Assembly: GCA_023442085.1 (NCBI GenBank)
Contig: JAEZMT010000066.1
Span: 1-64,000 of the forward strand
Length of the DNA stretch: 64,000 bases
Reading direction: 5' to 3'
DNA from: Pseudomonadota bacterium
GTDB taxonomy: Bacteria; Pseudomonadota; Alphaproteobacteria; Rhizobiales; Xanthobacteraceae
Shown: one piece after another, positions 7,984 to 15,693 of the stretch
How positions within the stretch are numbered: position 1 is the stretch's first letter
How the letters are laid out: the number at the start of each line of letters is the position of its first letter
The notes under the pieces: model-generated
Told to the model about the DNA's origin: nothing
The model's database searches: none
What the model saw: only the letters and a program-made list of their open reading frames with translations
Position numbers and translations under genes: made by a program

Positions 7984-9021
7984 ATGGCCGCGGCAGGCTG
8001 GAGCGCGCGGCAGGGCCTCATCACCGCCGCGAGCGTGGTGCTCGCGCTGCTGATGGCGGCGGCGCTTGGGCTGCAGGGCCTGTGGTGGGCCGCGATCTCG
8101 GCCTGGGTCGTATCCAATCCCGACTTCACGGCGCTCTGGCGCAAGGCCGGCATGCGCCTCGCCGGCACGGCGGTGGGGCTGTCCGCCGGCTATGTCCTTG
8201 CGGTGGCGCTGGAGGGGATTCCGCTGTTCCAGGCGCTGGCCCTGTTCATCATCTGCGGAGTCGGCTCCTATTTGCGGTTCGTGAGCCGCTATGGCTACGC
8301 GTGGTTCTATGGCACCATCACGCTCATGCTGATGCTGGCGGTGAGCATCGTCGAGACCGGTGCGCTCTTTTCCTTCGCGCAGAACCGTTTCCTGGAGATC
8401 GCCTGCGGCGTGGTGGCAAGCGCCGTCATTCACGCCGCCGCCCGCCCCCGGCCCGACCGGGCCGCGACCGCGTCGCCCGCCCCCGGTGTTCCGTCAGCGC
8501 CCGCGCAGCCGGCTGATCTTGACCTCGTGCATATCGGGCTGGTGGCGGGCACATCGGCAGTGGCGATGGTGGCGCTGTGGTCGTGGTTCGACCTGCCATC
8601 GCTGCCGCAGGCCATCGGCTCTTCGCTGGCGGTGCTGGACAAGGACTTCGGCGCCATGCGGGTGCGCGGACGCCAGCGCGTGCTCGGCTGCATCATGGGT
8701 GCGCTTGCCGGGCTGGCCGCGCTGCTGCTCCAGCTCGACAATCTGGTCGTCTATCTGACCGTGCTGGCGGGCGGCATCTTCTATTTCTCCCGCCTGCACA
8801 ATGGCGGCGGGCCGCAGAGCTATATCGGCACCCAGGGCGGGGTCGCCTTCATCACCGCGCTCATCACGGACGGCGGGCCGCCGGATGCGCTGATGCCGGT
8901 GCTTGAACGTCTCGCGGGGATCTTCATCGGCGTCGCGCTGATGCTGGCCGCCTCGGTCGTGCTGTCCGCGCTGAAGCGCAGGCAAATCGCCCGAGAGACC
9001 GCGACCGGGCCGACCGGCTAG
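7984..9021 (+). CDS. FUSC-family inner-membrane transporter (aromatic acid/fusaric acid exporter-like)
   Basis: This 345-residue protein shows two blocks of membrane helices (about residues 10-140 and 180-330) separated by a Pro/Ala-rich linker. Conserved features include WWAAISAWVVSNPDF near the N-terminus and ETRALGTxxG-like repeats (RKAGMRLAGTAVGLSAG; RQRVLGCIMGALAGLA), the pattern of FUSC and AaeB-like proteins, although it is about half the length of AaeB. It starts 4 bases after the HlyD-type adaptor and forms an efflux pair with it. No outer-membrane factor is next to it. The substrate is inferred only from family. Confidence 0.75.
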   Translation: MAAAGWSARQGLITAASVVLALLMAAALGLQGLWWAAISAWVVSNPDFTALWRKAGMRLAGTAVGLSAGYVLAVALEGIPLFQALALFIICGVGSYLRFVSRYGYAWFYGTITLMLMLAVSIVETGALFSFAQNRFLEIACGVVASAVIHAAARPRPDRAATASPAPGVPSAPAQPADLDLVHIGLVAGTSAVAMVALWSWFDLPSLPQAIGSSLAVLDKDFGAMRVRGRQRVLGCIMGALAGLAALLLQLDNLVVYLTVLAGGIFYFSRLHNGGGPQSYIGTQGGVAFITALITDGGPPDALMPVLERLAGIFIGVALMLAASVVLSALKRRQIARETATGPTG

Positions 9022-9142
9022 AGCACGTACCGATCTGATTGATGCGGTCGGATCGGACGAGGCGTCCCCTTCCGAGAGTTCGAGGGCGCTTGACCGACCG
9101 GGTTGTTTCACCTGATCGGATCAGGACCAGCGCCCCTCTCGA

Positions 9143-9838
9143 TCAGGCCAGGGCGCGTCGCAACAGCCGCCGCGCGAGACGGGCCGGCCCGTAGTGCCAT
9201 GCCAGGGCCATCCGGTCCGCGAACGGCATGCCGCTGTCGGCACGGGGCACGAACCAGGCATTGTGACCGGTGCGCCGCACCAGCACATAACCCTGCGCCC
9301 GGAGCAGGCGGCGGCTGCGGCCGAACTGCATCCGGTCGTCAACCAGGACAAGTCGCGGCCGGAACCGCGAGGCCGTGAAGCCGGAGAGCACATCCGCCTC
9401 CGTGCCGCCCACGTCGATGGAGAGGAAATCGAAGCCGGTCATGCCCGCATCCGTCAGGATGTCGTCGAGCCGTCGGGCCTCGACCTGCATCACGCCGCTC
9501 GGCTGCTCGCCCGGAAACAGGTGCGAGCGTGCCTCCCAACCCAAGAGCCAGAGCTGGAGCGTGGCCGAGGCTCCCGGACCGGCGCAGGCGACCGGGACGA
9601 CCTCGGCCTTCCGCGTCGTCCTGAGGGCTCTGACAAGCTCCACGGAGGGCTCGATGAGCAGACCGCGCCAGCCATTCAATTCCAGATGGTAGGTCTGGCT
9701 GCCGCGAATGGGGTCACCCGCGCCGACCTCGACAAACGTTCCGATGGCATTTCCGAGCCAGGCCGCAACGAGACCTCGCTCGTGATGAGAAGGGTTGATG
9801 ACACGACCGCCATCACTAGCAATCACGGCTGCACGCAT
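9143..9838 (-). CDS. FkbM-family SAM-dependent methyltransferase
   Basis: This 231-residue protein carries the FkbM pattern: IGTFVEVGAGDP for SAM binding, a long GWRGLLIEPSVELVRAL motif and FDFLSIDVGGTEADVLSGF (most relatives have DVEGxE; here Gly replaces Glu). The C-terminal part (ARLARRLLRRALA) is basic. These enzymes usually O-methylate sugars or small molecules. It stands alone between convergent FUSC and a tandem regulator gene on the same strand. The start at 9838 (cat at 9836-9838) follows an AT-rich region with an inverted repeat, ccgct...agcgg (9849-9864). Confidence 0.75.
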   Translation of the reverse strand: MRAAVIASDGGRVINPSHHERGLVAAWLGNAIGTFVEVGAGDPIRGSQTYHLELNGWRGLLIEPSVELVRALRTTRKAEVVPVACAGPGASATLQLWLLGWEARSHLFPGEQPSGVMQVEARRLDDILTDAGMTGFDFLSIDVGGTEADVLSGFTASRFRPRLVLVDDRMQFGRSRRLLRAQGYVLVRRTGHNAWFVPRADSGMPFADRMALAWHYGPARLARRLLRRALA

Positions 9839-10022
9839 GGCACTCCACCCGCTTAACTGAGCGGAAAGTGCCTCGATACCTAAATATTCACAATGATAAT
9901 CGAATCCATGTCTCTGCCAGAATATCCAAAACTGGAGCTAAATTTTTAGGCGCAGTGATTATTTTATTTTCAATAACCGAGTAATTTCACGAAATAATAG
10001 AGATTTACATTGAAATTTTACT
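9839..10022. other. AT-rich intergenic tract
   Basis: This stretch is strikingly A/T-rich compared with the surrounding GC-rich genes, especially 9880-10020 with runs such as attattttattttc. It contains no convincing gene. It probably holds the promoter of the FkbM gene (minus strand) and the 3' end of the regulator transcript. Such composition in this genome can mark acquired DNA or a nucleoid-protein target; neither is shown. Confidence 0.5.
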
Positions 10023-10775
10023 TCATACGATCGCCCGAAGTGTCTCGGCGAAGCGCCGTCCCGCCTGCCGGACGGACGCGCCGCCCTTGTGGGTGAGCTG
10101 GAGCCAGACCCTTCGCCGGTCTTCGGGATCGGGGCGCCGTTCCACCAGTCCTTCCTGCTCAAGCGCCTCGAGGCGACGCAACGCGGTGGTGGTCGAGGTT
10201 CCGGCACTGGCACACAGGGCAGAGACGGAAACCTGCCGGCCGGCAGCCTGCGCCATGGCGAGATCGAGCAGCATTTCCCAGGCGGCATCCCCGCCGGCGA
10301 CGCTGGGAAGCACGCGCTTGCGATCCATGCGCAGGCGATCCAGCAGACGCAGCAGCGCCAACGGATCGTCGAGCAGGGTCGCCGCCCGCCACTTCTGCAG
10401 GGACAGATCGAGCGCCCGCCGGATGGCTGCCGCGAGATTGGCGATTTCCAGAGGCTTCTGGAGAAAGTCCACCGCCCCCATGCGCAGGGCGGCAATGCAA
10501 CTCTCCAGCGATCCCTGCCCCGTGAGGACGATGGGCAGGATCTGCGGCGCCTGACGCAGTTCGCCCACGCGGCGGATCAGTTCCAGCCCGTCGAGACCGG
10601 GCATGGAGAGGTCTGTGACCAGGACGCGGATGGCAAGATTCTGCTCGATGATGTCGAGCGCGGTCAGCGGAGACGATGCGCAGACCACCGGGAGGTTCTC
10701 GAGGGCAAGTCCTTCCCGCACCTCGCCAAGGAAATCCTTGTCGTCATCGACGATAATGACCGCAACGTCCAGCAT
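10023..10775 (-). CDS. Response regulator with REC receiver and MarR-like winged-helix output
   Basis: In the 250-residue form starting MLDVAVIIVDDDKDFLGE, residues about 1-120 are a receiver domain: acidic DDD pair, phospho-acceptor Asp in VLVTDLSMPGLDGLE, Thr in IVLTGQGS and Lys in VDFLQKPLE. Residues about 150-250 form a MarR-type winged helix: VSALCASAGTSTTTALRRLE, then LEQEGLVERRPDPEDRRR and WLQLTHKG. This pairing is uncommon. No histidine kinase is adjacent, so it is an orphan in this window. An upstream start at 10838 is possible; the ribosome site is weak for both. It lies upstream of the FkbM gene on the same strand. Confidence 0.85.
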   Translation of the reverse strand: MLDVAVIIVDDDKDFLGEVREGLALENLPVVCASSPLTALDIIEQNLAIRVLVTDLSMPGLDGLELIRRVGELRQAPQILPIVLTGQGSLESCIAALRMGAVDFLQKPLEIANLAAAIRRALDLSLQKWRAATLLDDPLALLRLLDRLRMDRKRVLPSVAGGDAAWEMLLDLAMAQAAGRQVSVSALCASAGTSTTTALRRLEALEQEGLVERRPDPEDRRRVWLQLTHKGGASVRQAGRRFAETLRAIV

Positions 10776-11138
10776 ACCCGAGTGCCATCCCGCCGCCGCG
10801 GCTGACGCTCCTAACGCCAGGAAACAATCAGCAGGCACGGCGGGCCTCTGTCGAAGCCGATCAAGGTTAAGCTAGGCAGGTATCATGCTAGGCGTGACCG
10901 ATCCAGATCAGATCGATCCAAACCTCCCCGTTTTGGACCGATTTTTCGACACAGAGCAATTACTTAGAGTTGATTGATTGCCGCATACGTCAATTCAGGC
11001 GAGGCAGGCCGAAGCAGCCCGTAAAATGACAGAGGGGCCCGGCCGGGATTCTCGGCACGTCCACGACCCATCACCCAAGGGAATGTACAGGGCTCCACCG
11101 CCCGCCCGGGTGCGAGACGCATGCGAGTCGGGCCAGAC
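10776..11138. other. Intergenic region, no gene seen
   Basis: The 363 bases lie between the start of the response regulator and the stop of rpoH, both minus strand. It should contain the regulator's promoter. I note ggttaa at 10865-10870 and a GATC-rich stretch (gaccgatccagatcagatcg, 10897-10916), both of unknown meaning. No coding frame with a plausible start and family resemblance was found. Confidence 0.4.
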
Positions 11139-12041
11139 TCAGGCGGAGATCGCCTCCGCCTCATGGGCTTCGATCTTGCGCACCCGGTCCACCACCGCCT
11201 TCTGCACCTTCTCGAAGGCACGCACCTCGATCTGACGCACGCGCTCGCGCGACACACCGAACTCGGAGGCGAGGTCTTCCAGCGTCATCGGGTCGTCGGA
11301 GAGCCGCCGCGCCTCGAAGATGCGCCGTTCGCGATCGTTGAGCACGGAAAGGGCACCGGACAGGGCTGTCCGGCGATTGTCCAGTTCCTCGCTTTCGGCG
11401 AGTTGCTCCTCCTGGTCGAGGCGCTCGTCCACCAGCCAATCCTGCCACTCGCCGCCTTCCGAATCCTCGCGGATGGGTGCGTTGAGGGAGGCGTCGCCGG
11501 AGAGGCGGCGGTTCATGTCCACCACGTCCTGCTCGGTGACGCCCAGCTTGGTGGCAATCTGCTTCACCTGATCGGGACGAAGGTCGCCCTCCTCCAAAGC
11601 GGAGATCTGGCTCTTGGCCTTGCGCAGGTTGAAGAACAGCTTCTTCTGCGCCGCCGTGGTGCCCATCTTCACGAGGCTCCACGAACGCAGGATGTATTCC
11701 TGGATGGAGGCGCGGATCCACCACATGGCATAGGTCGCGAGGCGGAAGCCCTTCTCGGGCTCGAACCTTTTCACCGCCTGCATGAGGCCGACATTGCCCT
11801 CGGAGATCACCTCGGAGATGGGCAACCCATAGCCGCGGTATCCCATGGCGATCTTGGCCACGAGGCGCAGGTGGCTCGTCACCAGCTTGTGAGCGGCGTC
11901 GCGGTCCCCATGCTCGCGCCAGCTTTTCGCGAGCATATATTCCTCCTGCGGCTCCAGCATGGGGAACCGCCGGATTTCCTCCAGGTACCGCGAAAGCCCG
12001 CCCTCTGCGGAGGGAATGGGCATGGACTTCTGCTGGGCCAT
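11139..12041 (-). CDS. rpoH: RNA polymerase heat-shock sigma factor RpoH (sigma-32)
   Basis: This 300-residue sigma-70-family factor carries the RpoH box QKKLFFNLRKAKS (about residues 131-143), which separates heat-shock sigmas from other group members. Region 2 is intact (LPISEVISEGNVGLMQAVKR, YAMWWIRASIQEYILRSW), and region 4 has the helix-turn-helix TLEDLASEFGVSRERVRQIE. It directs RNA polymerase to chaperone and protease promoters. The start ATG 12041 has AGGAGG 7 bases upstream. Several Hyphomicrobiales have two rpoH genes; which paralogue this is cannot be decided. It is in tandem with rluD upstream but separated by 160 bases, so it probably has its own promoter. Confidence 0.93.
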   Translation of the reverse strand: MAQQKSMPIPSAEGGLSRYLEEIRRFPMLEPQEEYMLAKSWREHGDRDAAHKLVTSHLRLVAKIAMGYRGYGLPISEVISEGNVGLMQAVKRFEPEKGFRLATYAMWWIRASIQEYILRSWSLVKMGTTAAQKKLFFNLRKAKSQISALEEGDLRPDQVKQIATKLGVTEQDVVDMNRRLSGDASLNAPIREDSEGGEWQDWLVDERLDQEEQLAESEELDNRRTALSGALSVLNDRERRIFEARRLSDDPMTLEDLASEFGVSRERVRQIEVRAFEKVQKAVVDRVRKIEAHEAEAISA

Positions 12042-12130
12042 CACGAGGCCTCCTTCTCCCGCGGCCCCCGTCCGGGCAGCCGCCTGTGCGGCCGCATGAC
12101 GCCGACCGCGACGCATGATGATATAGATAC

Positions 12131-12155
12131 GAATGGGGCGCGGATAGGTTTCATC
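12131..12155 (-). promoter_or_regulatory. Possible sigma-32-type promoter upstream of rpoH
   Basis: On the minus strand, gatgaaac is followed after about 10 bases by ccccattc, resembling the heat-shock consensus CTTGAAA and CCCCATNT. The spacing is shorter than usual (11-16), so the match is weak. It lies about 90 bases before the rpoH start, where autoregulation would be expected. Confidence 0.22.
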
Positions 12156-12201
12156 CTCTCACGTCGCTGCGAGAGCGGATTGCGTTTCTGCACGCTCGCG
12201 A

Positions 12202-13272
12202 TCAGTCGCGCAGCGCCGCCTCCAGATCCGCAAGATCCTGCGGCAGTGCGCTTTCGAACGACAATTCGTCGCCCGTCACCGGGTGCGCGAAGCCGAGCCG
12301 CGCCGCATGCAGCGCTTGCCGGCCGAGCGCGGCGAGGCAGGCCCGGGCTTCGTCCGGCAGCAGCGAAACCTTGGTGCGGAAGCCCTGGCCATAGACCTCG
12401 TCGCCGAGAAGCGGGTGGCCGGCGTGGGCCATGTGGACGCGGATCTGGTGGGTGCGCCCGGTCTCCAACCGGCATTCGATGAGGCTTGCGACCTCCGCGC
12501 CATTCTTGCCGACGAAGGTCTCCAGCACCTCCCAATGGGTGACCGCGTGGCGACCAGAACTACGTACCGCCATCTTCTGGCGATGGGTGGGGTGCCGATC
12601 GATGGGCGCATCCACCCTGCCCTTCGGCTCGGGCACGCCCCAGACGAACGCGAGATAGGCGCGCTCCAGCGGCCCCTTACGGCCATGGTCGGCGAACTGG
12701 GCGGCGAGGCCCTTGTGGGCGGCGTCCGACTTGGCCACCACCAGCAGGCCGGACGTGTCCTTGTCGATGCGATGCACGATGCCCGGCCGCCGAACGCCGC
12801 CGATGCCCGACAGGCTGTCGCCGCAATGGTGCAGCAGCGCGTTCACCAGCGTGCCCGAGGCATGGCCCGGTGCCGGATGCACAACCAGTCCCGCCGGCTT
12901 GTCGATGACGATGAGGTGATCGTCCTCGAAAGCGATGGTCAGCGGGAGGTCTTCGGCCACCGGCTCGGCCGGCTCGGGGGGCGGCAGGGTCAGCGTGTAG
13001 ACCTCGCCGGCATTGACCCTCGCCGCCGCGTCCCCTACCACTCCCCCGCCGATGGACACCTGCCCTTCCGCAACGAGCCGCTGGATGCGGGTGCGGCTGA
13101 GTTCGGGCGCGAGGCGCGCCAGGACGCGATCCAGCCGCTGCCCTGCATCCTCGGGCGCGACGGCGAGGATCAGGCTCGCGCCTGCGTCCTGACTGGCTTC
13201 GTCCGGCCCGATCTCATCGATGAGGTCGTCGAAGCCGTCGACAAGGGCAGCTTCGGTCGTCTTCGCGTTCAT
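12202..13272 (-). CDS. rluD: Ribosomal large subunit pseudouridine synthase, RluD type
   Basis: This 356-residue enzyme isomerises specific uridines in 23S rRNA. An S4 RNA-binding domain (about residues 45-90: DRVLARLAPELSRTRIQRLV) precedes the catalytic domain, with the active Asp in GIVHRIDKDTSGLLVVAKS and the ETGRTHQIRVHMAHAGHPLL signature. Compared with E. coli RluD it has an acidic N-terminal extension of about 30 residues before the conserved start. The gene is divergent from a small membrane protein gene, with only 29 bases between the assigned start codons. Confidence 0.92.
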   Translation of the reverse strand: MNAKTTEAALVDGFDDLIDEIGPDEASQDAGASLILAVAPEDAGQRLDRVLARLAPELSRTRIQRLVAEGQVSIGGGVVGDAAARVNAGEVYTLTLPPPEPAEPVAEDLPLTIAFEDDHLIVIDKPAGLVVHPAPGHASGTLVNALLHHCGDSLSGIGGVRRPGIVHRIDKDTSGLLVVAKSDAAHKGLAAQFADHGRKGPLERAYLAFVWGVPEPKGRVDAPIDRHPTHRQKMAVRSSGRHAVTHWEVLETFVGKNGAEVASLIECRLETGRTHQIRVHMAHAGHPLLGDEVYGQGFRTKVSLLPDEARACLAALGRQALHAARLGFAHPVTGDELSFESALPQDLADLEAALRD

Positions 13273-13301
13273 TCTTGTCCCGTCAGGAGCCCCGGCCCCT
13301 C

Positions 13302-13649
13302 ATGTTCCACCGCCCGCCCCAGATCGACACCCCCGAAGAGGCACTGACGCCGGAGCAGGAGCGCGTTATCCGCAAGTTCCGCCGCTTCTCCAGCATCTCC
13401 ATGCTGGTCATGGTGCTGGGGGTGGCGGCCGTGTTCGGCGTGATCGGTTATCGCATGATCCGGGCAAAACCGCTCGCCACCGGCGAAATGACCGCGCTTC
13501 TGCCCAAGGGCAGCCGCATCGTCTCCACCGCCGTCTCAGGCGACGTGGTGGTGGTGGCCATAGAACTCAACGGCGCGACGGAAATCCGCACCTTCGACGC
13601 CCGCACGCTGGCGCCGGCGGGACGGCTGCGCTTCGCGGTGGAGCCCTGA
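13302..13649 (+). CDS. Small single-pass membrane protein (DUF6476-like)
   Basis: This 115-residue protein has a short cytoplasmic N-terminus with EEALTPEQERVIRKFRRF, one membrane helix (SISMLVMVLGVAAVFGVIGY) and a periplasmic domain with TGEMTALLPKGSRIVSTAVS and ELNGATEIRTFDARTL. From memory this matches a small alphaproteobacterial family found beside rluD (DUF6476); function unknown. ATG 13302 is chosen; a TTG at 13275 would add nine residues. It is divergent from rluD and its stop is one base from the stop of the convergent Lon-N gene. Confidence 0.7.
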   Translation: MFHRPPQIDTPEEALTPEQERVIRKFRRFSSISMLVMVLGVAAVFGVIGYRMIRAKPLATGEMTALLPKGSRIVSTAVSGDVVVVAIELNGATEIRTFDARTLAPAGRLRFAVEP

Positions 13650-13650
13650 G

Positions 13651-14367
13651 CTACTGGAGCGAGCCCTCTCCGTCGCCCGGCATGCGGGCCAGCATCATCT
13701 GGGTGATGGCGACCAGCATGTCGGCCCGCGCCTTGAGATTGTCCGCCTCCAAAAGCGCCTGCTTCTCCAGCGCGCCATAGGGCGACATCACCGAAAGGGC
13801 GTTGACCAGCGTCTCGGTACCGGCCTGGCGGATGCCGTCCCAGTCCGCCTCCAGCTTGTTGGCGTCGAGAAAGGCCGCGAGCGCCGCGAGAACCGCATCC
13901 CGGTCCACCTCCGCCTCGCCGGCCGAGACATCGAAATCCTCGGCGAACGTGCCGGTATCGATGCGGAACTGGCGGTACGGCGTCGTCACCGGCATCTCCT
14001 CGATCACCCGGAAGCGACAGATGCCGCTCAGGGTGATGAGGTAGCGGCCGTCCCCGGTCTCGCCGAACTGGGTGAGCCGCCCCACGCAGCCGACCTTGTG
14101 AACAGCCGGGCCGCGCGCACTGGCCGGTGCCGCCTCGTCCGGCTGGATCATCCCGATGAGCCGAGCGCCCCCGAGCGCATCGTCCACCATCGCCAAATAG
14201 CGCGGCTCGAAGATGTTGAGCGGCAGTTCCGCCCGCGGCAGCAGCAGCGCGCCGGTCAGCGGAAATACGGGGATCACCGGCGGAATGTCCGCCGGCGCCA
14301 GGTAATTGCGGTTGGCAGCCACGAAAAAATCCTTCTCGAGCGCCTGCGAGCGAAATTCCGTCCGCAT
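13651..14367 (-). CDS. Lon N-terminal (substrate-binding) domain protein
   Basis: This 238-residue protein consists of the N-terminal domain of Lon protease without ATPase or peptidase parts. Seen motifs are IPVFPLTGALLLPRAELPLN, IFEPRYLAMV, IGMIQPDE and GRLTQFGETGDGRYLI. Stand-alone Lon-N proteins are common in Alphaproteobacteria; their role is unproven, though substrate binding or adaptor activity is assumed. The start is uncertain: ATG 14367 is used, while the frame continues to a TTG at 14388; neither has a clear ribosome site. It lies 63 bases downstream of the thioredoxin-like gene on the same strand. Confidence 0.85.
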   Translation of the reverse strand: MRTEFRSQALEKDFFVAANRNYLAPADIPPVIPVFPLTGALLLPRAELPLNIFEPRYLAMVDDALGGARLIGMIQPDEAAPASARGPAVHKVGCVGRLTQFGETGDGRYLITLSGICRFRVIEEMPVTTPYRQFRIDTGTFAEDFDVSAGEAEVDRDAVLAALAAFLDANKLEADWDGIRQAGTETLVNALSVMSPYGALEKQALLEADNLKARADMLVAITQMMLARMPGDGEGSLQ

Positions 14368-14430
14368 CGGGAAAGCGCATCGACACAACGATCGAAAGAC
14401 GCGCCCGCCCCGAACAGAAAGGCCGCGCTC

Positions 14431-15357
14431 TCAGGCGAACATGATCGCCGACAATTTCTTACGGCCTGAAAGGGTGAGCGGATCGGTCGGCCCCCACGCC
14501 TCAAACAGCTGCACCAGCTGCTTGCGGGCGGCGTCCTCGTTCCACGAGCGGTCGCGCTTGACGATGTCGAGCAGGTGAATCAGCGCGTCCTCCCGCCGGC
14601 CCTTGGCATTCAGCCCGATTGCGAGATCGAAGCGGGCCTGATGGTCGGCCGGGTCGAGGTCGAGCTTCGCCTGCAGCGTCGCGAGGTCGCCGAGAGAGGC
14701 CGCCTGCTCGGCGACATCGAGGGCGGCGCGGGCAGCGGCGATGGACGGATCGTTGGCCTTGTCGGCGGGCGCAAGCGCTAGCGTCGCCTTCGCCTGCTCC
14801 AGCGCGCCGGCGGCGACCTGGGTGCGCACGAGGCCGGCGAGCGCCTTCAGATTGTCCGGCTCCTCGCCCAGCACGCCGGCGAAGATTTCCGCGGCTGCGG
14901 TGAGGTCGCCGTCCGCGAGCGCACCCTCAGCGGCGGCGAGGGCCTCCTCAAGACCGTCCGTACCCGGACCGAGGAGGCGATCGATGAAGGCCTTCACCTG
15001 CCCCTCGGGCAGCGCGCCCATGAACCCGTCCACCGGCTGGCCGTTCACAAAGGCATAGACCGTGGGCACGGACTGGATGCCGAGCTTGCCCGGGATCACC
15101 GGATGATCGTCGATGTTGAGCTTGGCGAGGCGCACCTTGCCCTTGGCGGCCTTCACCACCTTCTCGATCACCGGGGTCAGCGTCTTGCACGGGCCGCACC
15201 AGGGCGCCCAGAAGTCCACGAGAACCGGACGGCGCTTCGATTCCTCCATCACCTCGGCCATGAAGGTCTGGGTGGTGGTATCGATGATGTCGCCGCCGGC
15301 GCTGTCCGAACCCGCAGCCGGTTTGGCACCCGTGGCGCCTGCCTGATTGAGCAGCAT
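14431..15357 (-). CDS. Thioredoxin-TPR co-chaperone, CnoX/YbbN-like
   Basis: The 308-residue protein has an N-terminal thioredoxin domain (about residues 25-130) with the complete WCGPC active site in VDFWAPWCGPCKTL and the cis-Pro in GIQSVPTVYAF. A C-terminal Ala/Leu-rich helical region with TPR-like repeats (DNLKALAGLVRTQVAAGALE) follows. This is the YbbN/CnoX architecture: chaperones that protect proteins from chlorine or oxidative stress and hand them to GroEL or DnaK. E. coli CnoX lacks the CxxC pair, whereas this one keeps it, so it should be redox active. It is divergent from smc across 336 bases. Confidence 0.87.
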   Translation of the reverse strand: MLLNQAGATGAKPAAGSDSAGGDIIDTTTQTFMAEVMEESKRRPVLVDFWAPWCGPCKTLTPVIEKVVKAAKGKVRLAKLNIDDHPVIPGKLGIQSVPTVYAFVNGQPVDGFMGALPEGQVKAFIDRLLGPGTDGLEEALAAAEGALADGDLTAAAEIFAGVLGEEPDNLKALAGLVRTQVAAGALEQAKATLALAPADKANDPSIAAARAALDVAEQAASLGDLATLQAKLDLDPADHQARFDLAIGLNAKGRREDALIHLLDIVKRDRSWNEDAARKQLVQLFEAWGPTDPLTLSGRKKLSAIMFA

Positions 15358-15693
15358 GTGTCGCAATCCCCGAAATTCGTGCCCCGCGGCGCGCGATGGC
15401 GCCATGTGCCGGGGCGGCTTCCCATAAATGGGGCGCCGCCGCACCGACGCAATGCGGCGCTTGCCGCCTTGTACCCCTTTCGGGCCGGGAAGGTAAGGCA
15501 GGAGGCGCCGACACAACCATGAGGCGCATCTGCGTGCACCTCCCGCCGCCACAGCGATGACCCTTTGTGGATCGTTGGCGGACCAAGGCTTGCGCAGGGG
15601 CTACGGCCCATGCACGCTGGTTTGACCTCCACCGGAAAGGCTGGCACACCCCGCGCCGATGACCCTCCTCGCTCCCACAGCCAAGATCGCGGC
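15358..15693. other. Divergent intergenic region between the thioredoxin gene and smc
   Basis: The 336 bases must hold promoters for both genes. The smc reading frame stays open upstream to about 15565, but that part shows no family resemblance. I found no clear promoter, operator or RNA element here. Confidence 0.4.

Noticed and set aside
6869..8053. Alternative plus-strand frame over the HlyD gene
   Set aside because: It lacks membrane and lipoyl motifs, whereas the frame from TTG 6999 has both and a proper ribosome site.
9022..9142. Possible tRNA or small RNA between FUSC and FkbM
   Set aside because: No cloverleaf, no T-loop GTTCRA in position and no terminator; probably plain intergenic sequence between convergent genes.
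12283..13347. Long open frame on the plus strand opposite rluD
   Set aside because: It is antisense to a complete pseudouridine synthase gene, has no family resemblance and reflects GC-rich codon bias.
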